Shown here: positions 18,552 through 27,498 of the stretch, piece by piece | Position numbering within the stretch: the stretch's first letter is position 1 | Layout of the letters: every line of letters starts with the position of its first letter | Source: Salinisphaera sp. Q1T1-3 | GTDB lineage: Bacteria; Pseudomonadota; Gammaproteobacteria; Nevskiales; Salinisphaeraceae | Reading direction: 5' to 3' | Length of the DNA: 64,000 nt | NCBI RefSeq assembly: GCF_003602005.1 | Contig: NZ_QZWD01000009.1 | Coordinates: 62,001 to 126,000, forward strand | Notes under the pieces: generated by a model | What the model saw: only the letters and a program-made list of their open reading frames with translations | Database searches by the model: none | What the model was told of the DNA's origin: nothing | Position numbers and translations under genes: made by a program

Positions 18552-18758
18552 ATGACGAACTTCGCGATTTACATGATCGGCGTGCTCATCGTCGTCGCCG
18601 CACTCGGCTACGGCGCCTATGCGCTGGGGGTGGCGCCGTTATGGATCGGCATCGGGGTCGCTGTGCTACTCGGCTTCGGATTGATGGGCGCAGCCAAGAA
18701 AGCCGGCATCGGGCGCGACAACCCGAACAATGCCAGGGGCCCGGACAACCAGCGCTAG
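18552..18758 (+). CDS. Small two-helix membrane protein
   Basis: 68 residues: two hydrophobic helices (about 4-26 and 29-47), then a polar tail (KKAGIGRDNPNNARGPDNQR). A strong ribosome site GGGAGGAA precedes the ATG. It follows the cytochrome pair by 50 bp and may belong to that operon. Its TAG stop codon is the TA flank plus the first G of a repeat element, so the native C-terminus may have been trimmed or the element may have landed exactly in the stop. Function unknown. Confidence 0.65.
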   Translation: MTNFAIYMIGVLIVVAALGYGAYALGVAPLWIGIGVAVLLGFGLMGAAKKAGIGRDNPNNARGPDNQR

Positions 18759-18945
18759 GGTCTGTCGATGTTTCGTGCGAGCGCCTTTTCGTCGAGAGGC
18801 CGCAGTGTGTCCGGCAAGGCGCGAGTCGCCGATCGTGGCGTGCCACGATCCAGACTCGCAACGCCGCCGGGCGCCCATCGTCGATTTTTCATGGGCGGCC
18901 CAACCCTTCGGGACAAGCGCTGTTTTGCGGCAATACAGCGCCTAG
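18758..18945 (+). repeat. Truncated MITE-like element, family C
   Basis: Begins GGGTCTGTCGATGTTTCGTGCGAG directly after TA. The interior (18805-18945) is a close match to the reverse complement of part of the element at 56114-56382, including a palindromic GATCGTGGC-GT-GCCACGATC. The second terminal repeat is missing, so this copy is 3'-truncated; the right boundary is approximate. Confidence 0.75.
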
Positions 18946-18964
18946 CCTCGATCGGACGGCCGCG

Positions 18965-19816
18965 TCAGTTCGTCCGGTAGCCGAGCCGGGCGAGGAGGCC
19001 TTCGAATTCGTCGAGATCGTGGAACGCGATGCGCAGCTCGCCGCGTCGACGGTTCGGCTCGTAGCGAATGGCCACGGTATTGCCCAGGTGCTCGGACAGG
19101 CCGCGTTCCATGGCCCCGAGGTCGGCGCCGGAATCAGCGTCCGGTGGCGGCGGCCCCTGATTTTCCGGGCCGGCTTCTCGCGCCCAGCGCTCAAGCTGGC
19201 GTACCGAGGCATGACGCGCGATCGCGCGCCGGGCCAGTTCGGCCTGGGTGCTGGCCGGCAGGCCGGCCAGCACCTTGCCGTGGCCGAGGCTCAACCGGCC
19301 CTCGTCGAGCAGAGTCTGGACGGTTGGTGCGAGCTGGCGCAGCCGCAGGAAATTGGTGACGTAAACACGTGATTTCCCGATTCGATGGGCAATCGCCTCG
19401 TGCGTCAGGCCGTGCGTGTCGCCCAGCCGGGCGAGGCCGTGCGCGGTGTCCATGACGCCGAGCGACTCGCGCTGCAGGTTCTCGATCAGGCCCAGAACCG
19501 CGGCTTCATCGGCCGACAGATCGTTGCGCACGATGGCGGGCATCTCGGCCAGGCCGGCGCGCTGGGCCGCGCGCCAGCGTCGTTCGCCGGCGATCAGGCG
19601 ATAGCCGTGCTCGGCATCGCCGTGCACCACGATCGGCTGGATGACGCCGGATTGGGTGATCGACTCGGCCAGCTCGTCGAGCCCGGCCTCGTCAAAGTGC
19701 GTGCGGGCCTGCGCTCGATCGCGCTGGATGATCTCGATCGGCAGGTGGACCACGGACGAGGCCGCGCCGCTGCCGGCAGTATCGGATTTCGCGGGCGCAT
19801 GATCGGACCGGGACAT
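18965..19816 (-). CDS. ParB/RepB/Spo0J-family partition protein, no ParA neighbour
   Basis: 283 residues with the ParB N-terminal CTP-binding domain (VIQPIVVHGD, LIAGERRWRAAQRAGL), a helix-turn-helix (THEAIAHRIGKSRVYVTNFLRL) and a C-terminal dimerisation segment (RGELRIAFHDLDEFEGLLARLG), i.e. complete chromosomal ParB architecture. Chromosomal ParB is normally encoded beside ParA and near rsmG/oriC; here neither is adjacent. ATG 19816 chosen; an in-frame GTG 36 bp earlier is possible, and neither has a clear ribosome site. It may be a true ParB displaced from parA, or a paralogue of the Noc/ParB type. Confidence 0.88.
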   Translation of the reverse strand: MSRSDHAPAKSDTAGSGAASSVVHLPIEIIQRDRAQARTHFDEAGLDELAESITQSGVIQPIVVHGDAEHGYRLIAGERRWRAAQRAGLAEMPAIVRNDLSADEAAVLGLIENLQRESLGVMDTAHGLARLGDTHGLTHEAIAHRIGKSRVYVTNFLRLRQLAPTVQTLLDEGRLSLGHGKVLAGLPASTQAELARRAIARHASVRQLERWAREAGPENQGPPPPDADSGADLGAMERGLSEHLGNTVAIRYEPNRRRGELRIAFHDLDEFEGLLARLGYRTN

Positions 19817-19905
19817 CGGGTATTCGCGTGCTAAGCTCGGTGCAGGCTGCACGAGTGTAAAGGTAAATCGGCCCGTGCGACCGACTTAGTCAGGGATAAG
19901 TTGTC

Positions 19906-20724
19906 ATGCGCACGCGTCAGTTCCTCAAACCGCGACTGGTCCCGCGCGACGTGGAGGCCATCGTCGATAATCTGCCGATGGGCAACATCGGCAGCGCCGG
20001 CTATGACCCGTGGGGGCTCAACCCGGACACGGCCAAGATCACCTTCACGCTGGTGCGCTGGCTCTACGACCATTATTTCCGTGTGGTCGCCAACGGCCTG
20101 GAGAACGTGGCCCCGGAAGGTCGGCTGCTGCTCGTCGGCAATCACGGCGGCCAGCTGCCGGTCGACGGTGTTCTCGTGTCTTATGCCGTGGCGAGTCGCA
20201 ACGACGGGGCGCGTCTGCCGCGCTCGATGATCGAACGCTGGTTCCCTTCGGTGCCGTTTCTCGGCAACTGGATGAATTCGGTCGGCGGCGTTATCGGCGA
20301 TCCGAAGAACTGCGCCAAGATGCTCGAGCGCGATGAGGCCATCGTGGTCTTTCCCGAAGGCATTCGCGGCTCGGGCAAGCCGTATCATCTGCGCTATCAG
20401 CTCCAGCGATTCGGCCACGGCTTCATGCATCTGGCCATGGAGCACGACGCGCCGATCGTGCCGGTCGGCGTCGTGGGCTGCGAGGAAACCATGCCATCGC
20501 TTGCCAACATCAAACCGGTCGCCCGCATGCTGGGCATGCCTTACTTCCCGTTGTCGCCGCTGGTGCCCTTGCCGGCGCGGGTGGTGCTGAACTTCGGTAA
20601 GCCCATGCATTTCGCCAACGATGTCCGGGGGGAGGCGGACGTCGCGCGTCGGGTGGAGCAGGTCAAGGATGCCATTCGTGATCTGATCGATGCCGGCGTC
20701 GCCCAGCGACAGCATCTGTTCTGA
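19906..20724 (+). CDS. Acyltransferase of the PlsC/LPLAT superfamily
   Basis: 272 residues. The acyltransferase motif I appears as GNHGGQLPVDG (the usual H-x4-D spacing is lengthened) and motif III as FPEGIRGSGK; PIVPVGVVG corresponds to motif IV. Predicted to acylate a lysophospholipid or similar acceptor at the cytoplasmic membrane. Gene order with the adjacent SDR gene (2 bp apart), mlaA and plsB points to envelope lipid metabolism. Exact acceptor unknown. Confidence 0.85.
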   Translation: MRTRQFLKPRLVPRDVEAIVDNLPMGNIGSAGYDPWGLNPDTAKITFTLVRWLYDHYFRVVANGLENVAPEGRLLLVGNHGGQLPVDGVLVSYAVASRNDGARLPRSMIERWFPSVPFLGNWMNSVGGVIGDPKNCAKMLERDEAIVVFPEGIRGSGKPYHLRYQLQRFGHGFMHLAMEHDAPIVPVGVVGCEETMPSLANIKPVARMLGMPYFPLSPLVPLPARVVLNFGKPMHFANDVRGEADVARRVEQVKDAIRDLIDAGVAQRQHLF

Positions 20725-20726
20725 CA

Positions 20727-21788
20727 ATGGCCGAGCGCACCCGACAAGAGACCCGACGCCAGACCGCGGCGCGGCGCAAGACGCCGGCCCGTCGTGATCG
20801 CGCCGACGGCCGCAAGGCCGCGACGGCGACTGATGACGTGCAGGGCATTGGTCATGGCCATCGCGGCAAGGTGATGGTGACCGGGGCGGCCGGCGCGTTG
20901 GCCCAGCACGTCATCGCCGAGCTGATCGAGCATGACTATGACGTCGTGGGCGTGGAATTCCGCGGCGTCCAGCACGAATATCCGGACACCGTCGATTATG
21001 TCGTCGACTTCAATCAGCGGCCGTTCGAGGATGTCTTTCGCGAGCACGATTTCGTCGGCGTGGTGCATCTGGGCCGGATCCGGTTCACGCAATCCACGCG
21101 CGGCCGGCGCTATTCGGCGAATGTCGTGGGGACATCTCGCCTGCTGGGATTGGCAAAGAAATACGGCGTGACGAAGGTGCTCGCGCTGTCGACGTATCAC
21201 GTTTACGGCGCGGATGCCCGCAATCCGAGCCTGATCGACGAAGAGCATCCCATGCGCGCGGCGAATCTCATGCCGGAGATCGTCGACGCCGTGGAACTGG
21301 AGAATCTGTTCAACATCCATCTGTACAAGGATCCGGAGCTGAACATCGTCATTCTGCGGCCGTGCAATATCGCCGGCCCCGGCATCAATAACGAGATCAG
21401 CCGTATGCTCGGCCAGTCCGTGGCGCCGTGTCTGGTCGGTTTTTCGCCGTTGATGCAGTTCATCCACGTGGCCGACATGTCGCGCGCGGTGCTGATGGCA
21501 TTCGAGCAAAACCATCCGGGCGTATATAATGTTGCACCGAATGATTATGTGACCTATCAGGACGCGCTCCAGATGGCAGGCTGTCGACGGCTGTTTCTGC
21601 CATCGGTGCCGCCGCGGCTGGCGCGTCGGGCCGTGCGCGCGCTCGGACGGCTTGCGCCGCCGGCCTACCTGATCGATTTCTTCAAGTATTCGGTCATTAT
21701 CGATGGCAGCCTGTTCGCTCGTACCTTCGATTTCGCGCCCGAACATTCATTGAGCGAATTGTTCGCGCATTACCGCGCCAAAAAATAA
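20727..21788 (+). CDS. SDR-family NAD-dependent epimerase/dehydratase-like protein
   Basis: 353 aa. A Lys/Arg-rich leader of about 48 residues precedes a Rossmann fold with VMVTGAAGALAQHVIAEL. The extended-SDR features ALSTYHVYG and ILRPCNIAGPG are recognisable, but the catalytic YxxxK is not in the expected place, so redox chemistry is doubtful. It starts 2 bp after the acyltransferase stop, a coupled pair. A role in modifying or sensing lipid head groups is speculative. Confidence 0.8.
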   Translation: MAERTRQETRRQTAARRKTPARRDRADGRKAATATDDVQGIGHGHRGKVMVTGAAGALAQHVIAELIEHDYDVVGVEFRGVQHEYPDTVDYVVDFNQRPFEDVFREHDFVGVVHLGRIRFTQSTRGRRYSANVVGTSRLLGLAKKYGVTKVLALSTYHVYGADARNPSLIDEEHPMRAANLMPEIVDAVELENLFNIHLYKDPELNIVILRPCNIAGPGINNEISRMLGQSVAPCLVGFSPLMQFIHVADMSRAVLMAFEQNHPGVYNVAPNDYVTYQDALQMAGCRRLFLPSVPPRLARRAVRALGRLAPPAYLIDFFKYSVIIDGSLFARTFDFAPEHSLSELFAHYRAKK

Positions 21789-21821
21789 CGCATCGTCGCC
21801 TTGTCCCCGAGGTTCGTTTTC

Positions 21822-22616
21822 ATGTCTAGCCCCTCACGTCTTCAAATCGGCCTGCTCAATCTGCTGGCACTTCTCATGCTGGCGGGCTGTGCGCACAGCC
21901 CGCCCTCGGATCCGTGGGATCCGCTGGAGCCGGTCAACCGCTTCAATTACAAGGTCAACGACAAGGCTGACAAGTACGTGGTGCGGCCGGCGTCGAAGGG
22001 CTATGACAAGGTCGTGCCGGATCGGGTGCAGGCAGGCATCGCGAATTTCTTCGATAACGCGAGCCAGCCGGTGACCATGGCCAACAGCCTGCTCCAGCTC
22101 AAATGGGGCAAGTTCAACCAGTCGCTCGGCCGTTTCATGATCAACACGACGGCCGGTGTCGGCGGTATCTTCGATATCGCCACGCGCCTGGACGTGCCGC
22201 ATCCCGACGAAGATCTGGGGCAGACGCTCGGCTTCTGGGGGGTTGGACCGGGCTTCTATCTCTATCTGCCGCTGCTGGGGCCCTCCGATGGTCGTGATTT
22301 CCTCGGTGGTCTGGGTGATCAGTTCGCCAACCCGATCAACTACGTCGATCAGTTCGACGTGATCGATGACGATTATCCGTGGGTGCCGTATGCGCTGCGG
22401 GCGATCGAGGGCATCAATCTGCGCGCCAGCCTGCTCGGGTTCGACCAGACGCTGCAGCAACAGTTCGATCCTTATGCCTTCGTGCGCAGCTATTATCTCG
22501 AGGACCGCCAGAAAAAGGTCTACGACGGGAACGTCCCGGCCGATCTGAACTCGTCGGACGATAGCGCGGATCCGGACTTTCCATCCGCAGCGGCGGCGGA
22601 TGACGGCGCCAACTAG
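21822..22616 (+). CDS. mlaA: Outer-membrane lipoprotein MlaA (VacJ)
   Basis: 264-residue lipoprotein that removes phospholipids from the outer leaflet of the outer membrane and passes them to MlaC. Lipobox LMLAGC with Cys23; conserved family segments DPLEPVNRFNYKVND, FFDNASQPVTMANSLLQ, RFMINTTAGVGGIFD and LGFWGVGPGFYLYLPLLGPS. The ATG at 21822 has CGAGG about 9 bp upstream. The mlaBCDEF genes are not in the window; neighbours are lipid acyltransferases. Confidence 0.96.
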   Translation: MSSPSRLQIGLLNLLALLMLAGCAHSPPSDPWDPLEPVNRFNYKVNDKADKYVVRPASKGYDKVVPDRVQAGIANFFDNASQPVTMANSLLQLKWGKFNQSLGRFMINTTAGVGGIFDIATRLDVPHPDEDLGQTLGFWGVGPGFYLYLPLLGPSDGRDFLGGLGDQFANPINYVDQFDVIDDDYPWVPYALRAIEGINLRASLLGFDQTLQQQFDPYAFVRSYYLEDRQKKVYDGNVPADLNSSDDSADPDFPSAAAADDGAN

Positions 22617-22628
22617 GTCGGCGTCGCC

Positions 22629-23324
22629 ATGCCCGACGATGGCACCGCATCGGTGCTGATGACGATGACGCGTGATCAGCTCCACGCGACCGCGATCCGG
22701 TACTTCAAGACCGCCGGGCCGACGGAGCCGGAAGTCGCGCTCGTCGAGCGCGACGGTCATCGGGTCGTGTTCAAGGATTACGGGCGCGGGCAGGGCTGGT
22801 TCGCCCGGCTCGTCGCACCGGTGCTGATCTGGCGCGAGGCGAGCGCGCTCGAAGCGCTCGCCTCGTTGCCCGGCGTGCCGCGCCTGATCCGACGCGTAGA
22901 CGCCCGGGGTGTGCTCATCGAGTACTGTCCGGCCGTGCCATGGGGCCAGGCGCGACCGGCCGATGCCGCCTATGCGCGGCTGAGCGCGCTCGTCGCCGAG
23001 ATTCACGCACGCGGCATCGCCCACGGCGATCTGCGCGGCGGTGGCAATTTCCTCGTCGACGATTCGGGCCAGCCGTACGTTGTCGATTTCGTTGCTCGGG
23101 TACGCCGTGGGCGGACCTGGAACATCGGCTGGAACTGGTTGTTCGCGCAGTTCGTCGGTGCTGACGACAGCGCGCTGGCCAAACTGCGCGTCAAGCATGC
23201 CCCGCATCTGGCCACGGCCGCCGACCGGGCCCGTCTGGCCCGACGTGGCCCGCTTGAACGTCTGGCGCGAACGATCGGGGAGACCGTTCGTCGCCTCACT
23301 CGACAATTCGCCTCGCGCGACTGA
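22629..23324 (+). CDS. Lipopolysaccharide-kinase-like protein
   Basis: 231 aa, small protein-kinase-like fold as in LPS core heptose kinases. It has a nucleotide-side segment HRVVFKDYG, the catalytic loop AHGDLRGGGNFLVDDSG and the metal-binding VVDF. Lies 12 bp after mlaA and 12 bp before plsB. Cytoplasmic; the substrate could be LPS core sugar or a lipid. A second in-frame ATG ten codons in (MTMTRDQ) is an alternative start. Confidence 0.83.
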   Translation: MPDDGTASVLMTMTRDQLHATAIRYFKTAGPTEPEVALVERDGHRVVFKDYGRGQGWFARLVAPVLIWREASALEALASLPGVPRLIRRVDARGVLIEYCPAVPWGQARPADAAYARLSALVAEIHARGIAHGDLRGGGNFLVDDSGQPYVVDFVARVRRGRTWNIGWNWLFAQFVGADDSALAKLRVKHAPHLATAADRARLARRGPLERLARTIGETVRRLTRQFASRD

Positions 23325-23336
23325 CCAGGCCCGCCG

Positions 23337-25829
23337 ATGATTCGTGTGCTGCTGCGACTGCTGCTCGTGTTCATGCCGCTGGTGCGCTGGCCGCTCCGGG
23401 CCTGGATCCGGACGCGGGTCACGCCGACCGATCTGGATGAACTCGGTCTCGATCTCGACAAGCCCGTCTGCTACGTGTTGCCGGTGGCCAGCATATTCGA
23501 CTGGCTGGCACTGGAAGCGGTGTGTGCGGCCCGCGGTCTGCCGCGTCCGCATCTGGCAGGCAATCGGCCACCGACGGTCAAGCGGGCCGTGGTGCTCGCC
23601 GTGCCGATCGGCCGGTCGCGTCATCGTTCCGAGCTGCAGCGTATCGTCACCCGTACGCTGCACGACCACACCTTTGACGTGCAGATGGTGCCGGTCTCGG
23701 TCTTCTGGGGCCGAAACCCGGTGCAGGAGACCTCGATCACGCGGATCCTGTTCGCCGACTCCGAACGATCGAGTCGGCTACGCAAGGTTCTGATCGTGCT
23801 GGTCAACGGCCGGAACACGCTCGTGCATTTCGGCCGCCCGGTCGATTATCGCGGTGTGGTCGCGCAGAACGCGACGCCCGGTGTGCTCGTACGCAAGCTC
23901 GTACGCGTGCTGCGGGTGCATTTCCGTCGCCAGCGGGCCGCCACGCTCGGCCCCGGCGTGTCGCGGCGCAGCCAGCTCATCGACACGCTCGTTTCCGACC
24001 CGGAAGTCATCCGGGCGATTTCCGAGGGCGCCCGGCGCGAGAACAAGAACGTGGCCGTCCTGCGCACGCGTGCTCGTGAATATGCCGACGAAATCGCGGC
24101 CGATCACTCCAATATCGCTATCGGTTTCATGCTGCGCGTGCTGACCTGGCTGTGGAACCGCATCTACGACGGCATCGATGTGCGGCACCTGCCACGCCTG
24201 CGCGAGGCCGCGCACGACAACCGCGAGATCATCTATCTGCCGAGCCATCGCTCGCATATGGATTATCTGCTGCTGTCCTACATCCTTTACGAGGAGGGCC
24301 TGGCGCTGCCGCAGATCGCCGCGGGCGTAAATCTCAACTTCTGGCCGGTCGGTGGGCTGCTGCGCCGGTGCGGCGCCTTCTATCTGCGCCGCAGTTTCAA
24401 GGGCGATCGACTCTATACGGCGGTGTTTCGTGCCTACGTGGAAACGCTGGTCGCCCGCGGACAGCCGATGAAATTCTACCCGGAGGGCGGGCGGAGCCGG
24501 ACCGGCCGGCTGCTCGCCCCCAAGACCGGGATGTTGCAGATGACCATCGCCAGTGCGCTGGCCACGAGCCAGGATGCGCCCGTCTCGATCGTGCCGGTCT
24601 ATATCGGCTACGACCGCGTGATGGAGGTCAAGGGCTACTTCGACGAGCTGCGTGGCACGCGCGTCAAGAAAGGCGAGACGATGGGTGATCTCGTGCGTGG
24701 CTCGACCAAGGTGCTCTCACGCAAGTACGGCCGGGTGTTCGTGTCCTTCGGCGAGCCGATCGAGCTGCAGACGTTTGCCGATACGCATCTGCCGGACTGG
24801 CGTGACCGCATGAGCGAGCTCTCGCTCGATGCCCGACCGAAATGGCTGCAGACGTTCACCGACGATCTGGCCACGTCGGTCATGCGCGGCATCAACGCGA
24901 CCGCGACCCTGAATGCGACCGGGCTGGCCTCGCTGGTCCTGCTGGGCGCGCCGCAGAAATCGGTGGCCGAAGACGAAATGGTCCACACCCTGGCCACGCT
25001 GGCCCGAGTGGCCCATGCCTGTCCGTATTCGCCGGATGCCAGTGCGCCGGAGCCCGACGGCACTGCGTTGCTGGCCGAAGCCGAGCCGACCATGCGATTG
25101 ATCCGGGCGCCGCATGCCTGGGGCGATATCCTGACGGTGGATTCGCGTCAGGCGGTGCTGCTGACCTACACCCGCAACAACGTGATGCATCTGTTCGCGT
25201 TGCCGTCGCTGATCGCCAATTTCTTTGCGCACTTCGAGCAGCGCAACGAAAAGGCCCTGTTGGGCGATGCCGTCGAGTTGTACCCGCTGCTGGCCTCGGA
25301 GCTGTTCCTGCGCTGGTCCATCGAGGACTGTCGCGAGGCACTCGTCGATTCGGTCAACGGCCTGATCGAATGCGGCCTGTTGTCGCGCACGGACAAGGGC
25401 GCGCTGCGGCGGCCGCAGGCCGGCAGTCAGGAGTTCGCGGCCCTGATGAGCCTGGCGCGCATCATGCGCGAATCGCTGGAACGCTATGCGATGACCGCTA
25501 CGCTCCTGTCGCACAATCGGGAGAGTGGAGTGGTCGAGCGAGGTCGCTTCGAACGCCAGTGTCAGCTCATGGCCGAGCGGATGGCCCTGTTGACCGGGCG
25601 CAACAGCCCGGAATTCTTCGATGCGCGCCTGTTCCGCAATCACGTGGAAACCCTGGTACGGGTCGGGCTGCTCCGACGGGAAGGCAACAAGCTCCACATC
25701 GACGACGGGCTACGACACCTGGCCGATCACGCACTGCGCCTGCTGGGTTCGGATATCCGCCAGACCATCGCGCATCTGACCTCCATGCCGCGTCTGGACG
25801 ATGCCGAGCCAGGCGAGACCTTGGGTTGA
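23337..25829 (+). CDS. plsB: Glycerol-3-phosphate 1-O-acyltransferase PlsB
   Basis: 830-residue enzyme for the first step of phospholipid synthesis (acyl-ACP or acyl-CoA to sn-1 of glycerol-3-phosphate). The acyltransferase motifs are all present: SHRSHMDYLLLS (about 302-313, H-x4-D), GGLLRRCGAFYLRR, FYPEGGRSRTGRLL (about 379) and IVPVYIGYDRV. N- and C-terminal helical domains complete the normal E. coli-like length. Located in the cluster with acyltransferase, SDR, mlaA and kinase. Confidence 0.97.
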   Translation: MIRVLLRLLLVFMPLVRWPLRAWIRTRVTPTDLDELGLDLDKPVCYVLPVASIFDWLALEAVCAARGLPRPHLAGNRPPTVKRAVVLAVPIGRSRHRSELQRIVTRTLHDHTFDVQMVPVSVFWGRNPVQETSITRILFADSERSSRLRKVLIVLVNGRNTLVHFGRPVDYRGVVAQNATPGVLVRKLVRVLRVHFRRQRAATLGPGVSRRSQLIDTLVSDPEVIRAISEGARRENKNVAVLRTRAREYADEIAADHSNIAIGFMLRVLTWLWNRIYDGIDVRHLPRLREAAHDNREIIYLPSHRSHMDYLLLSYILYEEGLALPQIAAGVNLNFWPVGGLLRRCGAFYLRRSFKGDRLYTAVFRAYVETLVARGQPMKFYPEGGRSRTGRLLAPKTGMLQMTIASALATSQDAPVSIVPVYIGYDRVMEVKGYFDELRGTRVKKGETMGDLVRGSTKVLSRKYGRVFVSFGEPIELQTFADTHLPDWRDRMSELSLDARPKWLQTFTDDLATSVMRGINATATLNATGLASLVLLGAPQKSVAEDEMVHTLATLARVAHACPYSPDASAPEPDGTALLAEAEPTMRLIRAPHAWGDILTVDSRQAVLLTYTRNNVMHLFALPSLIANFFAHFEQRNEKALLGDAVELYPLLASELFLRWSIEDCREALVDSVNGLIECGLLSRTDKGALRRPQAGSQEFAALMSLARIMRESLERYAMTATLLSHNRESGVVERGRFERQCQLMAERMALLTGRNSPEFFDARLFRNHVETLVRVGLLRREGNKLHIDDGLRHLADHALRLLGSDIRQTIAHLTSMPRLDDAEPGETLG

Positions 25830-25917
25830 GCGAAGACGGGCGCGGTACGACGAGATCGACGCCCGGCGCCGGCTGTGACATGGTTTGGCCCCATATCTGT
25901 ACGAGGGCTGTCACGCC

Positions 25918-26175
25918 GTGTCGCATCTGATCTTCACGCTGCTGTTTGTCGCCGCTGCCGTTTTCTACTTCGGCGCGGCTCTTATCTGCCATCGACGCGG
26001 TGACGCCCTCAAATGGCCGCGTCTGGCCACCGGTGTCGGGTTCACACTCATGGCGATCGGTTTTCTTGTCGATCTGAATGCCTCGCACGCGTTGACCTTC
26101 ATCGGGGCGATCGTGGTCTTCGTCTCGGCCATCACCACGGCCGTGCTGAGCGCACGTCGCGTTCGACGCAGCTAG
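25918..26175 (+). CDS. Small three-helix membrane protein
   Basis: 85 residues with hydrophobic helices at about 3-22, 34-53 and 57-79, each Ala/Val/Phe-rich, and a basic tail. Start chosen at GTG 25918 because ACGAGGG lies about 10 bp upstream. Its TAG stop is formed at the left boundary of the repeat element at 26175, so the original C-terminus may have differed. No known family recognised. Confidence 0.6.
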   Translation: MSHLIFTLLFVAAAVFYFGAALICHRRGDALKWPRLATGVGFTLMAIGFLVDLNASHALTFIGAIVVFVSAITTAVLSARRVRRS

Positions 26176-26424
26176 GGCCTGTTAACACTTCGCACGTGGC
26201 CGCGTTGCCGCCCAAAAACCGGTGGGCCTAGGTCATGTCCAAGGTCAAGCCGTGCAACACCGCATGGCCGGTTTTTGGACGCAATCCGACGGGAAGCCGG
26301 TCATTTTTTGCGCAATCCGGCGTTGTCGTTCGCGACGCCAGAATGACGGCCGTACGCGCCCGATGCCTTGTCTTGTAGAAAAATGAGCGCCGGCGCGGCG
26401 CACGCGGGACATGTTGACAGGCCC
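26175..26424. repeat. MITE-like inverted-repeat element, family B
   Basis: 250 bp bounded by GGGCCTGTTAACA and TGTTGACAGGCCC, an inverted pair with one mismatch, flanked on both sides by TA (26173-26174 and 26425-26426). No ORF. The interior has a segment GTCAAGCCGTGCAACACCGC...GGCCGGTTTTTGGACGC that recurs inverted at 45689-45730. Confidence 0.85.
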
Positions 26425-26466
26425 TAAGGCGGCGATCCGCTGCGGCGCCCGCGCGGATCGAGTCGA

Positions 26467-27498
26467 TCAATAGCGGGCGGCGCCGCGCCAGAGATAGAGC
26501 GGCGTCGTGCCGTCCATGCCGGATCGAGCAGCCAGGAGCGCGCTCAGCGCATCGACGCCAGGCGTGCTGCTCGCCGAAGCCCCGCCGAGGCCGGCCGCCC
26601 CGGCATGGGCCGACAGCGTGCGCGGTGGGGTAGCGCCCTGGTAATAACGCACCACCCGGGCCGAGGGCAGCTGCGCGGCAGCGCGGGCGGCATCGATTGC
26701 ATCGTCGCGATAGCCGATGGTATCGACGAGGCCGAGCTGTTGGGCGGCACGGGCCGTGAATATTCGCCCGTCGGTGATCGTGGCGAGCCGGTCTTGATCC
26801 AGGTTGGGGCGATTGGCCTGCACGACGGCAACGAAGCGCTGGTACAGGCCGTCGACGACCTGCTGGACGATGGCCCTGTCATCGGGCGCGGGTGGTCGAA
26901 GCGGCGAGAGAATGGCCTTGTGGGCTCCGGAGGTAACGCTGGTGTCGGTCAGGCCGATCTTGTCCATCAGGCCGGCCGCATTGACGTTGGCGATGATGAC
27001 GCCGATGGAGCCGGTGATCGTGGTCGGTGCGGCGATCAGGCGATTCGCGCTCATTGCCACGTAATAGCCGCCAGAGGCGGCGACCCCGTCCAGATGGGCG
27101 ATGACGGGGATTCCGGTCTCGGCCTCGAAGGTCTTGATGCGATGATAGATTGCATCGCTGGCGGCCACAGTGCCGCCCGGGCTGTCGATGGCCAGCACGA
27201 CGGCCTTGACGTCGGGGTCGTCGCCGGCCTTGTTCAGGGCCCGCTCGATGCGCGTGAGCGTGGACTCGCGCTGTACCAGGCCCAAGGCCTGGGATGACGG
27301 ATGCGAAGAGATGAACCCGTCGATCGGCAGCCAGACGATTTTGGCGGCGCCGGTGCCGCGAATCACGGATTCATGCAGGCTATCGTCGCCACCGCCGGAC
27401 AGCGGCGTGTTGACGGTGATACAGCCGGCTAGCGACAGCGCGAGCGTCAGGGCCAGTAGCCAGCGGCCGCCCGTCATGGCCGTGCGCCAGTGCATCAT
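26467..27498 (-). CDS. S49 family signal-peptide-peptidase-like lipoprotein
   Basis: 343 aa. The N-terminus is a lipoprotein signal (LSLAGC, Cys26), so it is anchored to a membrane rather than being the soluble E. coli SppA type. ClpP-like fold: VLAIDSPGGTVAASDAIYHRI and the catalytic Ser loop VAASGGYYVAMSANRLIAA; a Lys in SGAHKAIL supplies the general base. One SppA half-domain only (short SppA as in Bacillus). Overlaps the preceding gene by 4 bp. Confidence 0.9.
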   Translation of the reverse strand: MMHWRTAMTGGRWLLALTLALSLAGCITVNTPLSGGGDDSLHESVIRGTGAAKIVWLPIDGFISSHPSSQALGLVQRESTLTRIERALNKAGDDPDVKAVVLAIDSPGGTVAASDAIYHRIKTFEAETGIPVIAHLDGVAASGGYYVAMSANRLIAAPTTITGSIGVIIANVNAAGLMDKIGLTDTSVTSGAHKAILSPLRPPAPDDRAIVQQVVDGLYQRFVAVVQANRPNLDQDRLATITDGRIFTARAAQQLGLVDTIGYRDDAIDAARAAAQLPSARVVRYYQGATPPRTLSAHAGAAGLGGASASSTPGVDALSALLAARSGMDGTTPLYLWRGAARY

